A DNA stretch of 64,000 nucleotides, taken from DASSTY01 sp035760645. GTDB taxonomy: Bacteria; Gemmatimonadota; Gemmatimonadetes; Gemmatimonadales; GWC2-71-9. The stretch covers positions 1 to 64,000 of the forward strand of contig DASTSO010000136.1 in NCBI GenBank assembly GCA_035760645.1. The letters are read 5' to 3'. A program made the translations under genes and the position numbers. Positions 50,724-59,648 of the stretch are shown piece by piece. Under the pieces are notes generated by a model that saw only the letters and a program-made list of their open reading frames with translations, had not been told where the DNA came from and did no database searches. Numbering within the stretch: the stretch's first letter is position 1; each line of letters opens with the position of its first letter.

Positions 50724-52855
50724 CCAATCAGCTCGGCGCCGAGCCGTCGGCCTATCTCCGCTCCGCCGCGCACCAGCCGATCCACTGGTGGCCCTGGGGC
50801 GAGGCCGCCTTCGCCGCCGCGCGCGAGGACGACCGGCCGGTGCTGCTCGACGTCGGTGCGGTGTGGTGTCACTGGTGCCACGTCATGGACCACGAGTCCT
50901 ACGACGACCCGGCGCTCGCCGACTTCCTCAACGCGCACTTCGTCTGCATCAAGGTCGACCGCGACGCGCGCCCCGACGTGGATGCGCGCTACCAGCGCGC
51001 CGTGCAGGCGCTCGCGGGCCAGGGCGGCTGGCCCCTCACCGCCTTCCTCACGCCGGCGGGCGACGTCTTCTTCGGCGGCACCTACTTCCCGCCCACCGGC
51101 CGCTACGGCCGGCCGAGCTTCCGCACGGTGCTCGAGGCGGTGCTCACCGCCTGGCGCGAGCGCCGCGACCAGGTGAGCGAGCAGGCGGCGCTCGTGCGCG
51201 GCGCCCTCGCCGGGCATCTCGACGAGACCGCCGTGGGCGAGGTGAGCGAAGCGCTCCTCGACGGCGCCGTGGGGCAGATGCGCGCGCTCTTCGACCCCAG
51301 GCACGGCGGCTTCGGCACCGCGCCGAAGTTCCCGCACCCGACGGCGCTCGAGCTCCTGCTCGTGCGCTGGCGCGACACGCGGGACGCCGAGCTGCGCGCG
51401 GCGCTGCGCACGATGCTCGAGCGCACGCTCGACGGGATGGGACGGGGCGGGATCCACGACCAGCTGGGCGGCGGCTTCCACCGCTACAGCACCGATGCCG
51501 AGTGGATCGTGCCCCATTTCGAGAAGATGAGCTACGACAACAGCGAGCTCCTGCGCACCTATGCCGCCGCGGCCGCGGCGCTGGACCGCGCGGAGTACCG
51601 CGCCGTGGCGCGGGGCGTGGTGCGCTGGGTGCGCGAGGTGCTCGCCGACCCCGCGGGCGGCTACGGCACCAGCCAGGACGCCGACCGCGGCCCCGGCGAC
51701 GACGGCGACTACTTCACCTGGACCCTGGCCGAGGCCGCGGCGGTGCTCGCCCCCGCCGAGCTCGAGGTCGCCGCCGCCTACTACGACATCGGCACCGCGG
51801 GCGAGATGCACCACGATCCCGGCCGCAACGTGCTCTACGTCGCGGAGGATGTGGAGCGGATCGCCTCGCGCCTCGCCCGGCCGGCGGCCGCGGTGCGTGC
51901 GACGCTCGCCGCGGCGCAGCGGAAGCTCCGCGCCGCGCGCGACGCGCGCCCTGCGCCGTTCGTGGACCCGACGCGCTACACCAACTGGAACGCGATGCTC
52001 GCCGGCGCGCTGCTGCGCGCCTGGCCCGTCCTCGCGGGCGCCGCCGCCGACCCGGATGCCCTCGACGCGGGGGCGGCCGCCTGGCCGCGCGATCACGCGC
52101 TCGCCACCCTCGGCCGGCTGCGCGCGGACGCGACCGACCCCGACGCGCCCGCGGGCGACGCGCTCGCCCACACGCCGGGCGGCGTCGGCGGGCTGCTCGA
52201 CGACCAGGTGCACGCCGCGGCGGCCGCGCTCGACGCGTACGAGGCGACGGGCGACGACCCGTGGCTCGAGTGGGCCGAGGCGCTGCTCGAGCGCGTCTGG
52301 ACCGACTACCACGACGAGGCGCGCGGCGGCCTCTTCGACGTCGCGCGCGGCCGCGGCGGCGAGGGACTCCTCCCCACGGCGGCCAAGCCGGTGCAGGACG
52401 CGCCCACGCCCTCGCCGCAGGGCGTCGCCGCCCTCGCCGCCTTCCGTCTTCACGAGCTCACCGGCGCCCCGCGCTGGCGCACCCGGGGCGAGGCGCTCGT
52501 GCGCGCCGTGGCGGGCCGCGCCGCCGAGCTCGGGCCCTACGCCGCCACCTGTCTGCTCGCCGCCGACTGGATGCTGCACCCCGCGGCCCACCTCGTCGTC
52601 GTCGGCGCCGCGGACGACCCCGTCGCCGACGCGCTGCACCGCCGCGCGCTGGCCACCTGGCTGCCGCGCCGCGTCGTGCAGCGCGTCGGCCCCGACGCCC
52701 TGACGCGCCGCGCGTGGCCGCCCGCGCTCGCCGCCATGCTCACGCAGGGCGCGGGTGCGGGCGAGGGCGCCCGCGCCTACGCCTGCGTCGGCGCCACGTG
52801 CTCGCTGCCGGCCGCGACGCTCGCAGATTGGGAGCAGGTGCTGGACAGGTGTTAG
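50720..52855 (+). CDS. YyaL/DUF255 thioredoxin-domain protein
   Basis: 711 aa. An N-terminal thioredoxin-like domain has the redox motif WCHWCHVM (about 48) and GGWPLTAFLTP. A long (alpha/alpha)-barrel-like C-terminal region follows, typical of the YyaL/SPATA20 family (DQLGGGFHRYSTDAEWIVPHFEKM, TSQDADRG, YTNWNAML). Length is typical. Function is not established in any organism I know of. GTG 50720 overlaps the methyltransferase stop. The 3' end (aggtgctggacaggtgtt) already has the heptad character of element A3. Confidence 0.9.
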   Translation: MTNQLGAEPSAYLRSAAHQPIHWWPWGEAAFAAAREDDRPVLLDVGAVWCHWCHVMDHESYDDPALADFLNAHFVCIKVDRDARPDVDARYQRAVQALAGQGGWPLTAFLTPAGDVFFGGTYFPPTGRYGRPSFRTVLEAVLTAWRERRDQVSEQAALVRGALAGHLDETAVGEVSEALLDGAVGQMRALFDPRHGGFGTAPKFPHPTALELLLVRWRDTRDAELRAALRTMLERTLDGMGRGGIHDQLGGGFHRYSTDAEWIVPHFEKMSYDNSELLRTYAAAAAALDRAEYRAVARGVVRWVREVLADPAGGYGTSQDADRGPGDDGDYFTWTLAEAAAVLAPAELEVAAAYYDIGTAGEMHHDPGRNVLYVAEDVERIASRLARPAAAVRATLAAAQRKLRAARDARPAPFVDPTRYTNWNAMLAGALLRAWPVLAGAAADPDALDAGAAAWPRDHALATLGRLRADATDPDAPAGDALAHTPGGVGGLLDDQVHAAAAALDAYEATGDDPWLEWAEALLERVWTDYHDEARGGLFDVARGRGGEGLLPTAAKPVQDAPTPSPQGVAALAAFRLHELTGAPRWRTRGEALVRAVAGRAAELGPYAATCLLAADWMLHPAAHLVVVGAADDPVADALHRRALATWLPRRVVQRVGPDALTRRAWPPALAAMLTQGAGAGEGARAYACVGATCSLPAATLADWEQVLDRC

Positions 52856-52972
52856 GGGCTAGGGGCTAGGGGCTAGGGCGTGGCCGAAGGGGGCCTGGAT
52901 CGAGGAAGCCGCCACCGGCATGGAATCGTCAGCCCCTAGCCCCTAGCCCCTAGCCCCAGCACCTAACACCTG
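52854..52972. repeat. Heptad-repeat element A3
   Basis: Left arm: aggggct x3 then agggcgt (52854-52881), beginning inside the stop codon. Right arm: agcccct x3 (52931-52951) followed by degenerate units agcccc, agcacct, aacacct (to about 52972). The centre lacks a strong hairpin. It lies between co-oriented genes and leads to TAGCTT (52988-52993), a probable -10 for the cyclophilin gene. Confidence 0.8.
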
Positions 52973-52987
52973 GCACCGGGCCCCTGC

Positions 52988-52993
52988 TAGCTT
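52988..52993 (+). promoter_or_regulatory. Putative -10 of the cyclophilin gene
   Basis: TAGCTT, 26 bases before the GTG start, downstream of the C-rich arm of A3. No clear -35. Confidence 0.4.
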
Positions 52994-53018
52994 TCCCCGA
53001 CCCCAGCCTGAGGATTCC

Positions 53019-53465
53019 GTGAAGACCGCGACGATCGAGACGAGCAAGGGCACCATCACCGCCGAGCTGTTCGACGAGGAGGTGCCGGGCACGGTGGCGA
53101 ACTTCGAGAAGCTCGCCAACAGCAAGTTCTACGACGGGACGCGCTTCCATCGCGTCATCCCCAACTTCGTCATCCAGGGCGGCGACCCGCTCTCGCGCAA
53201 CCCGGACGATCCGCGCGTCGGCACCGGCGGCCCCGGCTACAAGATCAAGTGCGAGACGCACCTGAACACGCATCGCCACGTCGCCGGCACGCTCTCGATG
53301 GCGCACGCCGGCAAGGACACGGGCGGCAGCCAGTTCTTCATCGCGCACTCGCCGCAGCCGCATCTCGACCGCGTGCACACCGTCTTCGGCCAGGTGACCG
53401 AGGGGATGGACATCGTGAACCGGATCGAGAAGAACGACGAGATCCGCTCCATCCGCGTGCAGTAG
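53019..53465 (+). CDS. ppiB: Peptidyl-prolyl cis-trans isomerase, cyclophilin type
   Basis: 148-aa cytoplasmic cyclophilin speeding prolyl isomerisation. Typical bacterial short form: FEKLANSKFYDGTRFHRVIPNFVIQGGDP with the catalytic Arg, then GTLSMAHAGKDTGGSQFFIAHSPQPHLD and HTVFGQVTEGMD. No signal peptide. GTG 53019 has GAGG 6 bases upstream. Confidence 0.93.
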   Translation: MKTATIETSKGTITAELFDEEVPGTVANFEKLANSKFYDGTRFHRVIPNFVIQGGDPLSRNPDDPRVGTGGPGYKIKCETHLNTHRHVAGTLSMAHAGKDTGGSQFFIAHSPQPHLDRVHTVFGQVTEGMDIVNRIEKNDEIRSIRVQ

Positions 53466-53509
53466 GGCCGCGTCCCCGGCCCGCCGCGCCCTCCCGCCCC
53501 GAGCGCTCC

Positions 53510-53920
53510 CTGCTGGTCGACTTCGCGGTGCTCGCCGACTACGCCCTGATCGACCAGCAGGGCAAGCTCAGCGTTCTCGGCATCTTCCAGCACGTCTGGG
53601 CGCACGGCTTCCCGAGCGTGCACCCGCGCACCCACCTGGTGCTGCGGGTGCGGGGCCGCCGCACCGAGATCGGCACCCACACGATCCGCATCCGCTTCGT
53701 CGACGAGGCGGGCACCGAGCTCATCGGCGGCGAGGGCACGGTGCAGTTCGGCGAGCCGCCGGCCGGGATCGTGGACGTCGAGGCGATCGCCGTCCTGGTC
53801 TTCGACATCCCGCTGCCGCAGCCGGGCCACTACGCCTTCGAAATCGGCCTCGACCGGGACGCCGTCGTGCGGGTGCCGCTCAGCGCCTCCACGACCGACC
53901 AGAGCCTCGACACCGCCTAG
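53510..53920 (+). CDS. DUF6941-like protein, non-AUG start likely
   Basis: About 136 aa, one beta-rich domain: VDFAVLADYALIDQQGKLSVLGIF opens as in a family of small bacterial proteins of unknown function (annotated DUF6941), followed by HPRTHLVLRVRG and a late PQPGHYAFEIGLDR. Homology begins before the first GTG (53528), yet no ATG, GTG or TTG lies between there and the ppiB stop. CTG at 53510 or 53513, after GAGCG, is therefore the best start. The role is unknown. Confidence 0.65.
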   Translation: MLVDFAVLADYALIDQQGKLSVLGIFQHVWAHGFPSVHPRTHLVLRVRGRRTEIGTHTIRIRFVDEAGTELIGGEGTVQFGEPPAGIVDVEAIAVLVFDIPLPQPGHYAFEIGLDRDAVVRVPLSASTTDQSLDTA

Positions 53921-54010
53921 ACAATCCCCCCGTCCGGCGGTTAAACTCCGTTTTCATCCCAGCCCATTCCCCCGTCCCAATTCACATCGCAGTCCGCACG
54001 GAGTGCATCT

Positions 54011-55414
54011 ATGAGACGGTTCCCGGTCCGCCTTGCCGTGGGCGCGTGCGCTGGTGCGCTCGCCGCCGCGGCCGTCGCTCCCTCCTCCCTGCACGCGCAG
54101 GGCTTCGGCGTCTACGAGCAGGGGGCCTGTACCATGGCCCGCGCCGGGGCGGCGGTGGCCAGCAGCTGCAACGACGGCTCCGCCATCTACTTCAACCCGG
54201 CGGGCATCGTCGCGGGCCCCGACTCGGGCCCCGCGACCCTGATCAGCGCCGGCGGCACCCTGGTCGGCGCGCGGGGCGGCTTCACCGACCGCTTCACCGG
54301 CCTGGAGAGCCGGCTCCAGGACAAGTTCGTCCCGGTCCCCAACCTCTACCTCACGCACCGCATCCGGCCCAACCTCGCGGCCGGCATCGGCCTCTTCGCC
54401 CCCTACGGGCTGACGATCGACTGGGACCCGACGAGCCAGGGGCGCTTCCTGGCCTATCACAGCCGCATCGCCGGCGTCTACATCCAGCCGACGGTCGCCT
54501 ACAAGTTCCTCGACGACCGCGTCTCCCTCGGCGCCGGCTTCGACCTCTCCTACGTCGGCGTCGGCCTCAAGCAGCGCGTGGATCTCGCCGCGCAGACCCT
54601 GCCGACCGGCGCCACCTTCGGCATGCTCGGCGTGCCGACCGGCACCGACTTCGCCAACGTGGAGGTCAGCGGCCACGGCATCGGCGCCGGGTACCACCTC
54701 GGCACCCAGATCAAGGTGACCGACCGCATCCAGCTCGGCGCGCGCTATCTCTCGCGCCAGCTGATCAAGGTCAACAGCGCCACCGCCAAGATCACCCAGA
54801 TCGAGACCGGCCTGGCGACGGCCACCGCGCTGCCGGGCATCCCGGCCGGCACCCCCTACGACGCGCTCGTCGCGCCGCAGTTCGCCGACGGCGGGCCGCT
54901 CTCGGACCAGGGCGGCAGCACCTACCTGCGCTTCCCCGACCAGCTCGTGCTGGGCGTGGCGGTGAAGCCCTTCGAGCGCGCCACGCTCGAGTTCGACTAC
55001 CAGTACACCTGGTGGAGCGTCTTCGACCAGCTCGTGCTGAGCTTCGACCGCCTCGGCACCCGGGTGCAGCATGAGGGCTACCGGAACCGCTCGACCTTCC
55101 GCCTGGGCGGCGAGTACGCGCTCACGGACGCCACCGCGCTGCGGCTCGGCTGGTACACGCACAAGGGCGCGGCGCCGGCCGAGACGGTGACGCCGCTGCT
55201 GCCCGAGGGCGACCGCACCTCGGTCACCGCCGGCATCGGCACGCGCCTCGGCTCGGCGTTCCGGGTGGACGTGGCCTACCAGTACATCGACCAGGCCGAT
55301 CGCCGCGGCCGCACCACCGACGGCGGCCTCGCCGTGCCGACGGCGGCGATCAACAACGGGCTCTACATGTTCCACGCTCATCTCATCGGCGCGACGTTCG
55401 CGTACGCCTTCTGA
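54011..55414 (+). CDS. FadL/OmpP1/TodX family outer-membrane transport protein
   Basis: 467-aa outer-membrane barrel that lets hydrophobic molecules such as fatty acids into the cell. The signal peptide ends near LHAQ (about 30). The mature N-terminus GFGVYEQGACTMARAGAAVA...GSAIYFNPAG is the FadL hatch signature. Beta strands with aromatic belts follow and the chain ends AFAYAF, with the terminal Phe expected for BAM insertion. It is followed 17 bases later by an SGNH hydrolase lipoprotein gene, which suggests a lipid uptake pair. Confidence 0.92.
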   Translation: MRRFPVRLAVGACAGALAAAAVAPSSLHAQGFGVYEQGACTMARAGAAVASSCNDGSAIYFNPAGIVAGPDSGPATLISAGGTLVGARGGFTDRFTGLESRLQDKFVPVPNLYLTHRIRPNLAAGIGLFAPYGLTIDWDPTSQGRFLAYHSRIAGVYIQPTVAYKFLDDRVSLGAGFDLSYVGVGLKQRVDLAAQTLPTGATFGMLGVPTGTDFANVEVSGHGIGAGYHLGTQIKVTDRIQLGARYLSRQLIKVNSATAKITQIETGLATATALPGIPAGTPYDALVAPQFADGGPLSDQGGSTYLRFPDQLVLGVAVKPFERATLEFDYQYTWWSVFDQLVLSFDRLGTRVQHEGYRNRSTFRLGGEYALTDATALRLGWYTHKGAAPAETVTPLLPEGDRTSVTAGIGTRLGSAFRVDVAYQYIDQADRRGRTTDGGLAVPTAAINNGLYMFHAHLIGATFAYAF

Positions 55415-55431
55415 CCGGGAGACCGCACCCC

Positions 55432-56754
55432 ATGCAGCTCAGAACCCTCGCGGCGGTCGCGCTCGCGGCCCTGCCGCTCCTGGCCGGCTGCCGCACCGAC
55501 GACGCCCTCGGCGGCCCCGACCTGTCCGCGACCCACGGGCTCTTCCAGCGCTACGTCGCGATGGGCAACTCGATCACGGCCGGCTTCCAGAGCGGCGGGA
55601 TCAACGACAGTACCCAGGCGCAGTCCTACGCGGTGCTCGTCGCCCAGCAGGCGGGCGTGAGCCAGTCGTTCTTCGTGCCCTACCTCAACCGGCCCGGCTG
55701 CCCGGCGCCGATCCAGGTCAACTCGGTCAACCCGCCGGTGCTCGTCGGCGGCAGCACGACGCCGGGCTGCGCGCTGCGCCGGCCGATCGGCTCGATGCCC
55801 TTCGTCAGCAACGTCGCCGTGCCGAACGCCACGTCGTTCTCGCCGCTCAGCAACACCGACCCGGCGTCGAACACGAACATCCTGACCCAGATGATCCTGG
55901 GCGGGCGGACGCAGGTGCAGGCGATGCAGGCGGCGAAGCCGACGTTCGTCTCCGCCTGGATCGGCAACAACGACGTCCTCGGCGCGCTCACCAGCCGCAC
56001 CAACCCGGGCAACCCCGCGCTGGTGACGCCGCTGCCGGTCTTCCAGGCCAACTACAAGGCCCTGGTGGACAGCATCGCCGCGACCGGGGCCAAGGCGATC
56101 CTCATCGGCGTCGCCGACGTCGCGTCGATCCCCTACGCGACGCCCGGCGCGGTCTACTGGTGCCTCAAGACGGGGCTCTGCCCCGGCGTGCCGGCCGGCG
56201 GCTTCCCGCCGACCCTCACGGTCGCCAACAACTGCTCGCCCGCGAGCACGCCGTTCGCCGGCCAGGGCGAGGCGACGCTGATCCCCTGGGTCATCGCGCT
56301 GCCGAAGTTCGCCGCCGCCGCGCAGGGCGTGCCGCAGACGATCGACTGCGCGGTGGACGAGGAGGTCGTGCTCCCGGCCGAGACGCAGAACCTGCAGGCG
56401 GCCGTCACGGGGTACAACGCCTTCATCAAGGCGCAGGCCGCCGAGCACGACTGGGCCTACCTCGACGTCAACCCGGTGCTCGTCGCCGCCAAGGCGGAGA
56501 TCCCGGCCGCGGGCCAGCAGCCGAAGGTCGCCACCTTCCCCTGCCTGCCGGGCCTGACCCCGGCGCAGGTCGCCGCCGGCACGCCCTGCGGCCCGAGCGG
56601 CGGGCTGAACAAGACGCCGAACGTGCTCTTCGGTACCTACTTCTCGCTCGACGGCGCGCACCCGAGCGCGCTGGCGCACCGCGTGATCGCCGACTCGGTC
56701 ATCGCGACGATCAACGCGAAGTACGCGACGACGATCCCGCTCGCGGGGCTGTAA
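55432..56754 (+). CDS. SGNH/GDSL hydrolase-like lipoprotein
   Basis: 440-aa predicted lipid-anchored esterase or lipase. A strong lipobox LAGC lies at residue 20. Block I reads YVAMGNSITAGF (nucleophile Ser), block III WIGNNDVLG, and the C-terminal acid/His are in SLDGAHPSALAHR. Two inserts with paired Cys (RPGCPAP, PGCALR, YWC, GLCPG, NNCSPA, TIDCAV, FPCLPG, TPCGP) suggest several disulfides. The neighbouring FadL gene suggests it releases fatty acids at the surface. Confidence 0.87.
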   Translation: MQLRTLAAVALAALPLLAGCRTDDALGGPDLSATHGLFQRYVAMGNSITAGFQSGGINDSTQAQSYAVLVAQQAGVSQSFFVPYLNRPGCPAPIQVNSVNPPVLVGGSTTPGCALRRPIGSMPFVSNVAVPNATSFSPLSNTDPASNTNILTQMILGGRTQVQAMQAAKPTFVSAWIGNNDVLGALTSRTNPGNPALVTPLPVFQANYKALVDSIAATGAKAILIGVADVASIPYATPGAVYWCLKTGLCPGVPAGGFPPTLTVANNCSPASTPFAGQGEATLIPWVIALPKFAAAAQGVPQTIDCAVDEEVVLPAETQNLQAAVTGYNAFIKAQAAEHDWAYLDVNPVLVAAKAEIPAAGQQPKVATFPCLPGLTPAQVAAGTPCGPSGGLNKTPNVLFGTYFSLDGAHPSALAHRVIADSVIATINAKYATTIPLAGL

Positions 56755-56889
56755 GCGGGACGGCGGGACCGGCGGGACGGCCGGCGGTCCCGACCGACGA
56801 CGAGCCCCCGGTGAACTCACCGGGGGCTCGTTCGCGTGCGGCGCCGGCCCCCGCCCCTCCCGCCTCTCCCGCCGTCCCGCCGTCCCGCC
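56755..56889. repeat. Nested G-rich/C-rich element B6
   Basis: G-rich arm 56755-56792 (gcgggacggcggg and variants), central hairpin, C-rich arm 56853-56889 (cccgcctctcccgccgtcccg...). It is followed without a gap by TATCAT at 56891-56896, a probable -10 for the HD gene. Confidence 0.82.
56801..56830 (+). terminator. Terminator hairpin inside element B6
   Basis: 13-bp perfect arms cgagcccccggtg and caccgggggctcg, loop aact. Compared with B5 the stem carries a compensated change (ct to cc with ag to gg), so pairing rather than sequence is conserved. Confidence 0.75.
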
Positions 56890-56890
56890 C

Positions 56891-56896
56891 TATCAT
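56891..56896 (+). promoter_or_regulatory. Putative -10 of the HD gene
   Basis: TATCAT directly after the C-rich arm, 31 bases before GTG 56928. No -35 consensus. Confidence 0.4.
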
Positions 56897-56927
56897 TCAC
56901 CACCACCTTCACCCGGAGCTCCGCCCC

Positions 56928-57512
56928 GTGTCCTGGACCCGCGATCGCGCCCTCGCCCGCATGCACGAGTACACCGCCTCCGACGCGCTGCGGAAGCACA
57001 TGTACGCCGTCGAGCTCGCCATGCGCGCCATGGCCGAGCGGGCGGGCGCGGACCCGGAGGCGTGGGGCATCGTCGGCCTGCTGCACGACTACGACTACGA
57101 GCGCTTCCCCAACGCCGCGCGCGCGCCGACCGAGGAGCACCCGAGCGAGGGCGTCCGCCGGCTCGCCGCCGAGGGGCTGCCCGAGGAGATGCAGCAGGCG
57201 ATCCTGGGCCACGCGACCTACACCGGCGTCCCCCGCACGACGCCGATGGCGAAGGCGCTCTTCGCGGTGGACGAGCTGTGCGGCTTCGTCGTCGCCTGCG
57301 CGCTGGTGCGGCCGAGCCGCTCGCTCGCCGACCTCGAGGTGGCGAGCGTGAAGAAGAAGCTCAAGGACAAGGCGTTCGCGCGCGGGGTGAGCCGCGAGGA
57401 CGTCCACCAGGGCGCCGCCGAGCTCGGCGTGCCGCTCGACGAGCTGATCGCCGTCGTGCTCGCCGCGCTCCGGCCCCACGAGGCGCAGCTCGGGCTGGGA
57501 GCCGCCGCCTGA
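56928..57512 (+). CDS. HD-domain hydrolase
   Basis: 194 aa. RKHMYAVELAMRAMAERAGADPEAWGIVGLLHDYDYERFP gives the His and His-Asp metal ligands of the HD fold, then ILGHATYTG (further His) and MAKALFAVDELCGFVVACALVRPS. Such proteins are usually phosphohydrolases of unknown substrate. GTG 56928 has GGAG about 10 bases upstream. The stop overlaps a CTG that probably starts the next gene. Confidence 0.85.
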   Translation: MSWTRDRALARMHEYTASDALRKHMYAVELAMRAMAERAGADPEAWGIVGLLHDYDYERFPNAARAPTEEHPSEGVRRLAAEGLPEEMQQAILGHATYTGVPRTTPMAKALFAVDELCGFVVACALVRPSRSLADLEVASVKKKLKDKAFARGVSREDVHQGAAELGVPLDELIAVVLAALRPHEAQLGLGAAA

Positions 57513-58912
57513 GGGGCGACGGGCTCCTGCCGGCCGCGCGCTCGGTCGAGTGCGCGCTGAACCGCGCCGGCGGCGGCCGTCCCATTCCCGGCAACGCGGT
57601 CGAGGTGCTCGTCGACGGCCCCGACACCTACGCGCGCATGCTCGAGGTGATCGCCGGCGCCGAGCGCTGGGTCCACTTCGAGAACTACATCATCCGCAGC
57701 GACGCCGCGGGCTGGCGCTTCGCCGAGCTGCTCGCGGCGCGCGCGCGCGCGGGCGTGCGCGTGCGGGTCCTCTACGACTGGCTCGGCAGCGCCGGCACGG
57801 CGCGGCGCTACTGGCGCTTCCTGCGCGCCGCGGGCGTCGAGGTGCGCGCCTTCAATCCGCCGCGGCCGCTCGATCTCGTCGGCAATCTCTCGCGCAACCA
57901 TCGCAAGCTCGTCGTCGCCGACGGCGCCCGCGCCGTCATGGGCGGGCTCTGCATCGGCTGCGAGTGGACCGGCGAGGTCGCCCCCGACGGCCGCCCCTGG
58001 CGCGACACCGCCGTCGAGATCCGGGGCCCCGCCGCCGCCGCGCTCGACCAGGCGTTCGCCGTCACCTGGCAGGTGGCCGGCGGCGCCTTTGCCGCGGGCG
58101 AGGAGATCGGCGAGGTGCCGGCGATGGGCAGGGCGGCCGTGCGCGTCATCGCGGGCGAGCCGGGACGCGAGCGCGCCTTCCGCGTCATCGAGCTCCTCGC
58201 CGCCGGCGCGGTCGAGCGGCTCTGGATCACCGACGCCTATCTCGTCGCCCCCGGCCGGCTCCTGCAGGCGCTGCGCGACGCGGCGCGCGACGGCGTGGAC
58301 GTGCGGCTCCTCGTGCCGAGCTCGAGCGACGTGCCGTTCGTGCGCAACCTCACCCGGATCGGCTACCGCGAGCTCCTCGGCGCCGGCGTGCGGATCTTCG
58401 AGTGGGACGGCCCGATGCTCCACGCGAAGACGATCGTGGTGGACGGCCGCTGGGTGCGGATCGGCTCGAGCAACCTCAATCCGTCGAGCCTCCTCGGCAA
58501 CTACGAGCTCGACGTGCTGGTCGAGGACCCCGCGCTCGCCGCCGCGCTCGAGGGCCAGTTCCGCCGCGACATCGCGCAGAGCCGCGAGGTCTCGCGCCGG
58601 CGGGTGCGCGGCCCGGGCCGCATCTCGCAGCGGCTCCCCACCGCCCTCACCCATCTCGAGGCCGAGACGCCGGCCCCGGCGCGCTACCGCGAGAGCCGCC
58701 GCGAGGCGCGCGCCCGCGCGGTGGTCCAGCTCCGCACCCTCGCCTCCAACGCCCGCCGCTCGGTGTTCGGCCCGCTCACGATCGGGCTCGTCGCCCTCAG
58801 CTTCCTCTTCCTCGTCCTCCCCCGACCCACGGCCTACGTCTTCGGCGCCCTCTGCGTCTGGCTCGCCCTCGGCGCCGGCCGGGAGGCGTTCCGGCGGAGG
58901 GCGGACCGGTGA
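57509..58912 (+). CDS. Phospholipase D/cardiolipin synthase family protein
   Basis: About 467 aa. Two HKD motifs: HRKLVVAD (about 130) and HAKTIVVD (about 305), each followed by the G-G/G-S context (GSSNLN). Together they form one active site for phosphatidyl transfer or hydrolysis. Two C-terminal hydrophobic helices (about 420-460) instead of the usual N-terminal ones. The conserved region reaches upstream of the first GTG (near 57606), and the only fitting start is CTG at 57509, which overlaps the HD stop as CTGA. Confidence 0.85.
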   Translation: MRGDGLLPAARSVECALNRAGGGRPIPGNAVEVLVDGPDTYARMLEVIAGAERWVHFENYIIRSDAAGWRFAELLAARARAGVRVRVLYDWLGSAGTARRYWRFLRAAGVEVRAFNPPRPLDLVGNLSRNHRKLVVADGARAVMGGLCIGCEWTGEVAPDGRPWRDTAVEIRGPAAAALDQAFAVTWQVAGGAFAAGEEIGEVPAMGRAAVRVIAGEPGRERAFRVIELLAAGAVERLWITDAYLVAPGRLLQALRDAARDGVDVRLLVPSSSDVPFVRNLTRIGYRELLGAGVRIFEWDGPMLHAKTIVVDGRWVRIGSSNLNPSSLLGNYELDVLVEDPALAAALEGQFRRDIAQSREVSRRRVRGPGRISQRLPTALTHLEAETPAPARYRESRREARARAVVQLRTLASNARRSVFGPLTIGLVALSFLFLVLPRPTAYVFGALCVWLALGAGREAFRRRADR

Positions 58913-58917
58913 CGGCC

Positions 58918-59057
58918 GGCGGGACGGCGGGAGCCCCCGTGCGCCGGCGAGCGCCGCTGGCGCGCGGGCGGGAGGGCGGGAGGTTTGCCCCGAGCGCCGG
59001 AGGCGCGCCGTCTATCGGCACCACTTCCCGCCGTCCCGCCGTCCCGCCGTCCCGCCC
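58918..59057. repeat. G-rich/C-rich element B7
   Basis: G-rich stretches 58918-58932 and 58962-58982, weak centre (gcgcc/ggcgc) and a long C-rich arm 59027-59057 (cccgccgtcccgccg...). It separates the PLD gene from the sigma-factor operon. No strong terminator stem in this copy. Confidence 0.75.
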
Positions 59058-59090
59058 CAACATCTCCCCCCCGTGCCGCGTACTACCCCC

Positions 59091-59648
59091 GTGACCGACG
59101 CCGCCCTGGCGGACCGGGCCGCGACGGGGGATGCCGAGGCGTTCGGGCAGCTGGTGGAGCGGTACACCCCGGTGGCTCGGCGGGTGGCCCGGGCCCTCCT
59201 GGGCGACCCGGCCGACGCCGACGACGCGGTGCAGGACGGCCTGCTCTCGGCCTGGCGCGCGATCGAGCGCTACGACTCGGGCCGGCCGTTCCGGCCCTGG
59301 CTGCTCCGGATCGTGCTCAACGCGGCCCGCGACCTCGGCCGGCGGCGGGTGGCACGCCGCACCGATCCGGCCGAGCCCGCGGTGCTCGAGCGGATCGCCG
59401 GGACGGGGCCGAGTCCCGAAGCCGCCACCGACCGCGCGCTCCTGCGCGACGCGCTCGACCGCGCGCTCGCGGCCCTGCCCGAGCGCCAGCGCGTGGCGGT
59501 GACGCTCTTCGACGGTGAGGGCTACGCCCACGCCGAGATCGCGGCGCTGCTCGAGGTGCCCGAAGGGACCGTGCGCTCGGACCTGTTCCACGGCCGGCGC
59601 GCCCTGCGCTCGGCGCTGCGACCGTTTCTGGAGGACCGGACCGGATGA
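59091..59648 (+). CDS. ECF-type RNA polymerase sigma factor
   Basis: 185 aa. Region 2: EAFGQLVERYTPVARRVARALLGDPADADDAVQDGLLSAWRAI, with R-P-F-RPWLLRIVLNAARD. Region 4: LPERQRVAVTLFDGEGYAHAEIAALLEVPEGTVRSDLFHGRRAL. GTG 59091 is chosen; an earlier in-frame GTG at 59073 adds six residues. Neither has a ribosome site. Its TGA overlaps the next ATG. As the first gene of the operon it may drive its own transcription; no consensus target site could be assigned. Confidence 0.9.
   Translation: MTDAALADRAATGDAEAFGQLVERYTPVARRVARALLGDPADADDAVQDGLLSAWRAIERYDSGRPFRPWLLRIVLNAARDLGRRRVARRTDPAEPAVLERIAGTGPSPEAATDRALLRDALDRALAALPERQRVAVTLFDGEGYAHAEIAALLEVPEGTVRSDLFHGRRALRSALRPFLEDRTG

Noticed and set aside
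53249..53510. Start of the DUF6941-like gene inside ppiB (ATG 53249)
   Set aside because: The added residues are Arg/Pro-rich shadow of ppiB and match nothing; homology begins only near 53513.
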